From NCBI GenBank assembly GCA_048013815.1, contig CM106586.1:21514001-21578000 (forward strand): a DNA stretch of 64,000 bases, read 5' to 3'. The DNA is from Setoptus koraiensis. Taxonomy: Eukaryota > Arthropoda. The notes under the pieces were generated by a model that was given only the letters and a program-made list of their open reading frames with translations, did no database searches and was not told where the DNA came from. Below are positions 24,749 to 35,083 of this stretch, piece by piece. Both the position numbers and the translations under genes were made by a program. Each line of letters begins with the position of its first letter. Position 1 is the stretch's first letter.

Positions 24749-25253
24749 CTTGTTATATAGTTATATAGTTAACTGCCGATGATAGAAGAAAAAGAAGCGT
24801 CTCGCTGTCTAGTGCGATATGATTGTTGGTGCGATAATATAACCTAGTTTTTCGTTTGTTTGTTTGCGCATTCTCTCGCTCGCTCTCGACCTAGCTCCAC
24901 CGCCAACAACAACAACAACACCAACAACAACAACAACACCAACAAACTATAGCGGCCAACAGCACACAGTGATAATTAACGACAATTGATTGTGAGCGAC
25001 ACCAACAAACCGACAGAGCGACTTTTGGCCGACAGCTAGACAAAACAAGTGCTCGATTTCAATTATAAACTCACTACTCATTGAGAGACTAATCGCTTAG
25101 TTTGTTTATTTGCCGCTCATTTTGCACGCATACTTGACCACAAAATCACGCCATCAAACACCCGAACACCAACACTTCACAGCACCCGTCTACAGCCGTT
25201 CAGTCTAAAGTGTCACTAGCAACATTTAAGTTAAGTAAATTAAGTCTACAACC

Positions 25254-28200
25254 ATGATCCAGTCCACGACAACCAACAAATGGGGCGCACTCATTGTGGC
25301 CGCCCTCTGCTTGGCCAGTTTGGCCTCGGCCGAAGAAGGTAAGCTATCGAATCGTCGGCACTGTGCGCTGTACAAAAAAAAATAAATAATTAATTAACCG
25401 CGTTATTTGCATATATCGACAAACCAACGAAAAGCAGCCAGCGGCTCGTGCTCGAAACCAGAGCAAGGCTCGCAAGAGCAACAGTTGACAGTATTGAGCA
25501 AATTGATTGACCCCAGCGGCGAACTGACCAAAATTATCAATGACTATGTGGCCTCACACAAAGCGTCCGTGCCAGCAAGTGCTAGCAGCCCCAATGCCAC
25601 CGCAATTGTGCCCGATCAATCGTCGGCAGCGGCGCCAACATCCACGCCCGAACAGGTGAAATCATCGGCAGCGGACAGTGCGCCCGTTGCGCCACCACCG
25701 AGCCCCATAAGCCAAGCCGGCCCGTCGGATCTGCAATCCGTCTCGACAACAAGCTCGCCGGCTCAAGCGACCATCGTGGCAGCTCAGCCAGCGGCCAGCG
25801 GCGCGGACAGCGTTAAGTCGGCGCCTCCTGCCGCCCCCCAGCAAAGCAATGTCACTGTCAACGTGTTTCTTGAGCTGGCCCCGGATGCGGCCACCGATCA
25901 AATGGTAAGTAGTAGTATTATGCAATAGTTGAATAGTGATAATTACAACACAATATAGGTAACTGCGCTCATAACTAAAACTGTACACTGTTTGTTTGCT
26001 TGTGTTTGACACAACAATCGCAACAACAATTGCAACAACAATCGCAGATCGCAAACCCGAACGGAAACGACACCGTCGTCGGCAGCTCTACGACGGTTGC
26101 CTCGGTCACACCAACTGTGACCGTGTCAAGCAATGGCACCGCTACAGATGCTTCGGCCAGCAAACAACCCGAGATTTCGGCAGCCGCGCCGGCCTCACCA
26201 CTTGCTGCGCCCACAACAACAACATCGACCTCGGCACCAATACAAACGCCAGAGAGCAAGCTAAACGAGACAACCGCTGCACCCGAGCAAACTGACAAGA
26301 AAGCAACTGTTTCCAGAAGAAGTGTGCCCTCGTCTACGACTCCCTCCACGCCAGCGGCCGATGCAGCAACCAATCAGACTGCATCACCTGCATCTTCAAG
26401 CACCACCGAGGCGCCCTCATCCACAACCACCACACCAATGCCAACAACAAGCACCACCACAACAACGGCACCTACCAGCACCGCAGCCGTCGTAAGTGAG
26501 GCCCCGAAAAGCAGTGATAAAGCAGCAAGCGAGCCAATTGCCTCTTCAACCACAGCAGCAGCAACAACAACAACAACTACAACAACAGCGCCACCGAAGA
26601 AAACAACCACAACTCAGGCCCCAGTTGAGATATCGTCGTCAGAATTGGCCTCACTGGCCAACAAAGGCAGCGATCCCATTGAGATTATTGTTAGTGCTTC
26701 ATCGGCAATTACGGAGCAACTTAATGGCACCACTAGCACAACCACCGTGGCCCCACCCGTAGAATCCGCCTCCACCACTACTACCACTGCTCAAACACCC
26801 GTTTCTACTAATGCAACCACAACAACAACAACAACAACAACAACGGCAGCACCGTCTTCATCAACAACGACAACAACAACACCAGCCTCGCCATCATCAT
26901 CAACAACAACTGTGGCATCCACCACCAGTACTAGCACAAAAGCACCAGAAGTAACATCAACATCAACAACGGAGACACCCGTGGCAAAACAGGAGACGGC
27001 GGCAGCACCAGTGCCATCCACTAGTGCCGGCGGACCAGCTATTGAACCAGGTATGGTGTCTGAGGATATGAGAGAAATAGTGAGTATTAGTGATTAAGAT
27101 ATGTCATATTTAGTAAAATATTACTAGTAGTGTCTACTACTGCTACTAATATTTTTGTCCAATCTAATAATGAATATGTCACTATTAATCGCTAGCTCAT
27201 GATATTCAAAAAAATTTAAATGTAAATAAGTGTGCGTGTGTGTATGTGTGCAAATTATATATAGCAATTGAACGCGATTCCCTGACTCTTCCTTTAAAAT
27301 GTTATTATTATTTTTTTCTATTTGCAACGTGTTTTACAACAACAAACTATTATGCAACATTGTGATTTACCTGTCAATGGCACATTTAATTGAATTGGAT
27401 CAGGTAAGAGCAAGCAATGATTTGTCTTCACTTCCGGTAGTGGCATCAGCGACACCAACTAATAGTGGCCAGCAGCAACATCAAGCAATAATTGTAGCAC
27501 CAATAGAAATAACAACAACAGCACCAACAACAGCTACTTCATCGTTGGACGATCTATTAATGAATGAGATTAGCAGCACATATTACAAGAAACATGGCGA
27601 TAGTCACAGCACCACTGACAATAACAACATCAAAGCCAATGATAACGGTAGTAGCGGTGCCGGTGGTACCTACAACAACTCTTGCGGCCTAGTTAGTGTG
27701 TTAGACGAATTTAGTACTTTTGACAAGACAGAACCAGAAGATTATGCAACATGCCAATTCAAATTGATACCAATTTCAAATGATCACCATGTAAATAATA
27801 AAGACACCAACACCAATAACCAAAACAACAACAACAACAATATAAATATGTGGCAAACAAGCAAGGGACGCGGACCTTTACACATACACATGAGACTCGA
27901 TGGTATATATAACACGTTTGAGACATCAACCATGCTAACCAAGCCAGCGGTACCAACAACAACAACAACATCCACAACAACATCAGCAACCACAACGACA
28001 ATCAAAACGAGTGGGGAAGACACTAATGGTCAACAGACTAGTTCATTATTTGATGATCAAATATCTACTGGGCAACCATTTGTGAGAACTAGACGCGAGT
28101 CCTATCAGGCACCTGTTGAACGAGAATCGGATCAAATGACGGCCAATAATAATGTTGTCAATGGTGCTGGTCAATTTACTAATAACAGTGACAACAGTAG

Positions 28201-28780
28201 CCTCAATTATAGTCAGAATAGAGATCAATTGAGCGAGGCAGCAGCAACACCAGTTAGCGCCCATAGACAAACAACAAGACATGAGGTATGGTTGCATCAT
28301 GCACTCGAAGGTGACATCGGCTCAGCCAATGGTGCAGCCCATTGTGGACTCATTGGCCCCAAGATGACATTATTGAGTGAAATTAGATCAGATGCTAGGA
28401 CTGGCGAGGTAGACGCTGAAATAACAGTGCCACATCTTAGTTTAACTGGTAACTCCAATGTAATATCTAGTAAATATTTGGTCGTTTATTCGGCTAAATC
28501 GGCCACAAGGCAACAACAAACAAACGATGATCGTCAACAACAAACTTCAACAAGATCAACACAAGTTCCTATAGGATGCTGTCTTGTCACAATAGTAGAT
28601 AAACTACCAGTCAGTGACGACTCGCCCGGCCTAATACAACCTATACCCGAATCGACATTGAATTCTAATATCAACAATGATCCGAATAACTCAAACACGA
28701 CAACAACAACAACAATAACAACTAGCTCGTCTGCTTTTACCACCCCAACGAAAACATTGTCATCCAATAGCAATGCTTAA
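25254..28780 (+). CDS. Secreted mucin-like Ser/Thr-rich protein with a C-terminal SOD-like region
   Basis: Proposed exons are 25254-25338, 25435-25904, 26048-27079 and 27404-28780, all in frame, giving about 987 residues. The ATG has a good context (ACAACCATGA). Residues 1-26 form a signal peptide (hydrophobic LIVAALCLASLASA). Exons 2-3 are extremely Thr/Ser/Pro/Ala-rich with runs of TTTTT, typical of mucin-type O-glycosylated regions. Exon 4 adds Asn/Thr-rich linkers and segments resembling Cu/Zn superoxide dismutase: RGPLHIHM, then DARTGEVDAEI, LSLTG and KYLVVY, then CCLVTI, comparable to SOD's HGFHVHE, DGVADV, ISLSG, LVVH and RLACGVI. The copper-ligand His of LVVH is Tyr here, so dismutase activity is doubtful. 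The last junction rests on a strong donor (GTGAGTAT at 27080) and the first AG after a T-rich tract. The mucin part is sure; the SOD relation is inference. Confidence 0.65.
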
Positions 28781-29956
28781 TTGATGATTGTCTCAGAAAG
28801 TTCAACAAAAATAATATCAATCAACATTACATAATAACAAGACTCAAGTAACAAACTTATCCTTACCCTCTAAACTATTAGACCAGTGTATAAAAATGAT
28901 CACTCACCATCATTACTGTGAGCGTCAATCGACACATAGCGAGATCAGCAGAAATCAAGACTCGATTGAAGTGATCATGACACAATTAAGATAAGATAGT
29001 AGAACAAAAAGTGAAATCAAATTTACATTAATAAATACATGTTATATAAGCAATAACATCTAATCGATACATCAGGCTACTTTTCTCAACCAACTCCGGT
29101 GCACTACTTGTTTCAAGCGTCTGGTGGGTGATGATACTGGGAGTGAGGTGCTCAGATCAGAAGACACTATCATTTCTTATATAATTATCTTTGTAAATCA
29201 TTTACTGGCTTCAGATAGAATATACATAGTTTTTGCTCAATCTTTGTTTGCCATGTGCACGATCTCTTACATTCATATTTATATATCAGTAACATTGTAG
29301 AGAATTTACATTCATTCAATGTATACATTCATTGTACTTAGAATTATTCTCTAAAACTAGAGCTCCGTGTTTGTCTCCTTCATATTGAGGTCATCAATCT
29401 TCGATTATCTAAAAGCGTTTATGTAAACCGGTGGCGAGCTGCAAGAAAACAGCAGGTTTTTATGTTTCTGTTTTTCCTCATGAAGTTGTTTTCTTTTCTT
29501 TCATTTCTTTTTACAATATGTTCATGTTATTCAATTGTGTAATGGTTTTCGTTAGATGGTTTTGGATTTTTTATTTTAGTCAATCTCTTTTCCCATGACC
29601 ATTCAGCTTCTATCAAGTTCCTTCCATATTCTTAGGTGAATGAGTTCTGAATCAAGGCGGGTTGTGTTGTAATATTTGTTGTTTGTGTACTTTAAATGTG
29701 CATTTGCAATAGCTCTTTGTGGTTGGATTTATTAACAGATTTTGATTGATAATAAAAGTATTCCTCAAAGATGCGAAAAATCATAATTATAATAATAAGT
29801 GATGATATGCAAGCTTATTGAAATCTATCCATCATCAATGGCTGGTTGATCAATCTCGTTTAAAACCTATTCTTCGGAATCAATTATCAACTAGTTATAC
29901 TCACACGAGTTATACAAGTTGCGATGACTCTCGTATTTTAAAACTGTAGCCGCTGA
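28781..29956. other. AT-rich interval between convergent gene ends
   Basis: It should hold the 3' UTRs of the mucin-like gene (+) and GLYR1 (-). No long open frame, RNA gene or repeat was recognised. Confidence 0.5.
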
Positions 29957-32075
29957 TCAATATCTAGATCGAAGATACACAGCGGAAGCGTCGTGATCAG
30001 GATAACCGAGACGTTTGGCATGCTTGAAGACCTCATTTGTTGCAGCCGTTATGGGTACAGGATGCTCATGGTCCTCAGATAACACCAACGACAGTCGCAA
30101 ATCCTTTTGCAATCTTGCCAAAGGTACTTCTGTTGCAAAATTGTTATTTATAATAGCCGTAGCTTTAGTGTCAATCAGTGGGCAGTTCAGTGGAGAAAGT
30201 TTCAAAATTTCTAGAAGATCCTTCTGTTGGAGGCCAGTTCTATCGGTGAGGGCCATACTCTCTGCTAAAACTCCTACCAATGTGCCGTACAACATTGAAA
30301 CCACTAAATTCATCTTCATAGCATTACCTATTTGACCGCCTAGGAAGAAGGTGTGATCGCCCATCGCTTTGAAGCATGATTGACAATCTTCGAATAAGGT
30401 CTTGTCTCCTGCACATATGATGGTGAGTTTACCCTCTTCAGCTACTTTTTTTCCGCTACATATCATAGGGGCTTCTAGATAACGGCCACCACAGGCTATG
30501 ATAGCTTCTGAAATATCATTGCTGGTCTCAGGATCTATACTACTCATTTCAACGAAGCCTTTGCGCGATAGATTTTTCTCGGTTAATATTCCACAGTTAC
30601 CGAACACTATCTCCTTGCTGGCATGAGGATCAGCTAAACATGAAAAAATGACATCTGCGGCCGATACTACATCATTAGGTGTAGTAGCTTTGACTGCTCC
30701 AGCTTCAACAAACTCTTTACATTTATCTGGGGATCTATTCCATATGGTAACATTATGTTTAGAGTTGAGCAAGTTTTTTAATAGCCTCTGTCCCATCAAT
30801 CCGAGACCAATAAATCCAAATTTAAGATTTGAAGGTGTGATTGATTTAGATTTTGCAGATATAGAGCTTATGTTTACGGGTTGCGAGCCTAAGTTGGCTG
30901 CGTCTAGATAAGGTGTCTTGAGGAGCAGATTGCGAGCGCCAGATTTGTTTGTGGAAGATTTAGTTGTTGTAGATGATGATGGACTTTTAATTGGGCTGAA
31001 TGTAGATGATGCAGTTGTAGCTGCAAAAGTGTCATTGTCCTGTTGTTGTTCTAATTTAGCTCTCTTGGTAGGACTTGCCGTTGCTGTTTCGGTGGCCGAG
31101 TCGTCAATACTTCTAATGCTTTTTCTCGATTTGAAGGGTGTCCTACTGTAATCCCGTTGTACACTAGATGAAATTGGCGATTTTGAGACTGTGTCTGCAG
31201 AGGAGTTTGGGGTGGTATGAGAAGGTGACGAGGTTTGAGAATCATTGCTTTGTTTGTTCTTGGATGTATTTAAAATGGTAGCTATTTCTTCATCGATAGT
31301 CGGTAAGCCTAATAAGATTATCATCATGAGACGCATCATGTGTCATGTTGTCACCATGTTGTGTGTGTACGTGTGCAAGTATATCGATCACAGATATCAA
31401 TTGCAACACATTTGAAGTTGAAGAAGACAAGAATACAACAGATTTTAAGGATATATTTGTATATCGAGCAAGAGTATCTTAGTAGAGAGACAGACAGATA
31501 GCGAAGCGAGAAGAGAGGGAGCGAGAAAAAGGAAAGTTGGAGAGCCAGATAGAGGGCCGAATAGAGAGCCAAATAAAGAGATGGAGAGACAACGAGAGAG
31601 GGAGAGACCTGGTGATGTTGCAGGAGGAATGTTGTGAATTTAGCTTACCGTCAGCAATATTGTTGGTGTCCCCTCCGGCTGAGTTGTTGTTGTTGTTTGT
31701 GGAGTTGGTGAGTGAGGTTGTTGTTGTTGTTGATGTGGCATTGATGGGTGTTGTTGCTGATGATGTTTCAGTTCTTCCACCGTTCTTTATGTAATCATCA
31801 ATAACTGCAAGCGCCTCCTTGAATGCGCCCGATTTGCTACCGTTTACATTTTTCGCCTTATGGTCGCCCTCAAACGGTTTCAATGAGTCCTCTTGTAGCC
31901 AACCGTAATTGTTTGAACCAAAAAAATATACACAATGCAACGCCTTGGATGCCTTGAAATTTCCTGCTGGCCGTTTCAATTGCGATTCCGATGGGTCACA
32001 AATACGACTGGGCCAGGCACAATAGCCCTTCATTTTGGCCCAAACGAGATCACCAATCTGATATTTGGATGCCAT
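29957..32075 (-). CDS. GLYR1: GLYR1 / NDF (NP60) nucleosome-destabilising factor
   Basis: Two exons on the minus strand, 32075-31649 and 31308-29957, with one 340-bp intron, give 592 residues (human about 553). The ATG at 32075 opens the PWWP domain (YQIGDLVWAKMKGYCAWPSR, residues about 4-90), which binds methylated H3K36 nucleosomes. A Ser/Thr/Lys-rich linker follows with poly-Thr and poly-Asn runs. The second half is a beta-hydroxyacid-dehydrogenase-like domain with the Rossmann motif GFIGLGLMGQRLL. In true dehydrogenases of this family a catalytic Lys follows the GN-A motif; here the sequence is GNAMKMNLVVS, with Asn at the aligned site, as I recall for insect NDF, so it is probably catalytically dead. 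The role is nuclear: helping RNA polymerase II through nucleosomes. The adjacent promoter region contains CA-rich sequence. Confidence 0.93.
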
Positions 32076-33879
32076 AATTATTGTTTGTTGTGTGCGGGGT
32101 TTTATTATTTTCAATGAACGATCGATGTCGATACCTAGACCGGTCTTATCTTTCAATAATAATAATAATATCGGTGATAATATAAATAGGAATAATCGAA
32201 TTTTCAATCCTGGCGGTTAAATTTAGTCGCTTTGCCTGGCTCACACTGCACTGCACTCTATCGCCCTCACTCTGTGCTGGCTCATTCGCTCTTATCGCTG
32301 CCGCCACCGCCGCTGCCGCTCTCTATTGCACTGGCGACGCTCTCACTCGTATAAGATTTGTACAAAAGCACTTACTTTCTTTACACATGCACACACATTT
32401 GTTTGCTCTTGACATTTTCTGTGCAGGAAAGTTTATTATCGCCCACAGCAGGCTAAAAGCAGCCCTGTGTGTGCGCTTTTAGTCGTTGTGCAGCGCTGGC
32501 GTGCCCGCTTATGTGCGTGCATGTGCGTCCGCCCGTCTGTCTCTCTGTGAGTGTGCTTGTGTGTTTGTGTGGCAACTGACACAGGCACACAAATTTTTTG
32601 AGCCGCTCACACAAAGTTGCCGTTCGTTGCTGCAGAAAACAGGCAACGCTCGTCGAATTTACATTTCGACAACAATCGGTGGGCGCGCTCATAAACGCAC
32701 ACACTAACGTTTTATGCAGGACGAGCACACACACAGGCACAATCGCTACTCACTCAATTTGCCCATGCCAATGCGTTGCCCTACTCCAACGTGTGCTTGT
32801 GTACGCGATAAAATGTGCACTTATAAATGCGCTCTCTATACAGAATTGCACACACACACACATAACATTCTTGCATTATACACATGCAATGGCCGCCATG
32901 GCGCTCTTTCTTGCCATTATAGCGCGCGTGTGTTCCTCCTGCAATATCCAACTTGTGTGGCGCTCAATTCGAACCTATCAAGAATCGCGTTTTCGGAACC
33001 CGAAGGCTAAAATCGCAGCGAATGAGAGCACAATATCATCAAATAAACACCCCTCTCAGAAACCGCCTGCCCCGATACTCAAACTCATAATTGATGGATG
33101 CCCTGCCTCAAAGAGAGCTCCGTGGGGTCTGGAAAATATAGAAGAGTCTCAGAAAAGTCCAACTTAGAATACTCGTGACGCCACAAGAAAGAATATAGTC
33201 TGGAGTGAGAATTGTACTCCCTCGGAACCTCCAGAGAGTAGCACAAACAAGTGACCACATATTCTTCGTTCTTTACATAACCTTTCTCTCCATTGTTGCG
33301 AGATAGTGAGCAAAAGCAAGTGAAACGAGCGAGATTAGATAGAATTATCAGCCATGACTTATCTATTTGGCTCCACGGGTAAGAGGTGGTCAACGGAGTT
33401 GTGCATCTCGCTGAAAACTTTATTGAGTTACTACATAAAAGCTATAAGTTTGTCTTCTCGGTTTGTCATTCTGGTAAAGTTAAAAGCAAGTCAATCTGCC
33501 AATGACAAACAGACATGTGTGCAATCTTGTAGCCGTCTAGTGGCATTTGGGTCGTAATTACAAAATGAGGGGACCAGCATAAACAATGCTGATACCTGAA
33601 GGTTAGATTAGGTAACTAATCAACTAGGATTCGATGCGAATGGATTGACTATTCAACGTTGATGATTTCCGTACTGTCTTAACTGTCAGTGGTACAAATC
33701 GCCATTGATTGAAACTATCCTGGGCGTGTGAATTACCTGTAAACAACAAGCAGTCGTTAAGTTCGAATGTGGACTTAATATTTACAGTCGATGATCAATC
33801 ATTGACAGACTTTATGTTTTTGCACCGATCTTCTTAAGGATTATAATTGGTTGATTATAATCTTTCTTTATGGCATAAA
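32076..33879. other. Intergenic region upstream of GLYR1
   Basis: It contains the presumed GLYR1 promoter/5' UTR (GCC-rich near 32300) and CA/GT-rich stretches at 32400-32900. An open frame at 32598-33167 is not recognisable and is rich in Cys/Ser/His from simple sequence. Nothing else seen. Confidence 0.45.
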
Positions 33880-34263
33880 CTATATGCTGAACAAATCAGC
33901 CGCACCTGTGAGTTCAAGTTGTTGTGGCGTGCGCGTATCACATTTATTATTGTAAGTAACAGTTTCACAACTGTCAGAGGAGCCGCTGATTGATGATGTC
34001 AAGCAACTATTCTGTTTAGTATCTGTTGAATCTGTGGTCACAATGCTGAACGATGCTTCATCGACATTTGTCACAGGTTGACTTGAGGACTCTGAGGTCT
34101 CCAATGTCAGTGATATAGTTCGATCCCCTTGTAATTGGACAGACAAAATACCGAGCTGCACTAGTGCACTGTCACCTCTTTGTGCCAGGTGACGCAATTT
34201 TTGTGCTGCATCGAGCGGGAGCGATATGACCACAGTTCTCGATTTGAATGGTCTCGCATCCAT
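33880..34263 (-). CDS. Small protein with an NCOA6 N-terminal-type domain
   Basis: A 127-residue minus-strand frame starting at the ATG at 34263. Residues about 8-55 (TVVISLPLDAAQKLRHLAQR, then LGILSVQLQG and ISLTL) match the second half of the N-terminal domain of nuclear receptor coactivator 6, where human has IPREAAERLRILAQ and DLGILSVQIEG. The rest is a Ser/Thr-rich tail. The first half of that domain (about 60 residues in NCOA6) is not in this exon, so either an upstream exon was missed or the gene encodes a reduced protein. NCOA6 itself is a coactivator in H3K4-methyltransferase complexes; whether this short form does the same is unknown. It is divergent from CSE1L (820 bp apart). Confidence 0.6.
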   Translation of the reverse strand: MDARPFKSRTVVISLPLDAAQKLRHLAQRGDSALVQLGILSVQLQGDRTISLTLETSESSSQPVTNVDEASFSIVTTDSTDTKQNSCLTSSISGSSDSCETVTYNNKCDTRTPQQLELTGAADLFSI

Positions 34264-35083
34264 TTGAGCACAACATAACAATTCGTGTAGATCTTGCGAT
34301 AAAGTTCTATGGCACTATAGTAGGATCGAACTCTCACTCTCGAAGGTGTCTCGAGTGTGTCTCAAGGGTTGTGTACCATTACTTCGAGAACAGTAGGACA
34401 TGTCAACTCTTATTTGAATGTGTATGAATGTTGACAGCGTTGATAATAACTATTTCGTGATGTCATTGTGTGATGTATGCATTTTGAAACAGCAGTACTT
34501 TGCTTGATTGGTGGAATTGTTGTTAGTGGAAGTGATCAGTTTATTTATAAATTGACATAGTCGGGTCAAACTCGCGTTAAATGTATTATTTTCGCACAAC
34601 GCAACTCGGCGCTGCAATCGTCGGATAACAACAGCAGCCACTAACAGATGTGTGAATGTGTCTATAAATGGTTCACTAGTGCTATTGTGAAACACGACAT
34701 ACTGGATGGCCACCTAGCGGGCATCTGCGGCACTGGGTCGTGACATGGCGTGACACATAGCGTCGTGACTCGTGAGTGTGAGACGCCAAGAAAAAGCAGG
34801 CATGGCGATCGGTGAGTTTACAGTGGCACAGAAAATACACCCGCGCAATCATATGTTTATGAACGAGTGCTGCATGCAGACTAGGGTGAATCGCGGATTT
34901 TCCCCGAAATTTCGCAGACCGACCTGACCGAAAAATCGTGTCTGAGGCATGTGATTTCATTTCATTTATCTTTTGATTACCACAACAGCCGCTCCAATTG
35001 TAACGCTTCTCTAATCAATCTAAAAAAACTATTAATTATTACCATTTGTCATTAAATAATTTTATTCTAATTTGAATATCATC
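34264..35083. promoter_or_regulatory. Divergent promoter region, NCOA6-like / CSE1L
   Basis: The interval between the two divergent start codons. No TATA box is obvious near either start. Small open frames inside it match nothing. It could also hide a missing 5' exon of the NCOA6-like gene. Confidence 0.4.

Larger units (their letters stand above)
19080..25253. other. Repeat-rich non-coding interval between the Ig and mucin-like genes
   Basis: It includes the 3' UTR of the Ig gene (poly(A) signal at 19668-19673) and presumably the 5' region of the mucin-like gene. No exon could be supported. Tandem arrays recur every few hundred bases and the sequence shifts from GC-rich to AT-rich along it. 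Confidence 0.6.

Noticed and set aside
27784-28023. Hydrophobic minus-strand frames opposite the Asn/Thr-rich region
   Set aside because: Antisense of CAA/ACA codons gives Val/Leu runs; no start context or family.
32598-33167. 189-codon open frame upstream of GLYR1
   Set aside because: Starts in simple GT/CA-rich sequence, no recognisable domain, no supporting splice or poly(A) pattern.
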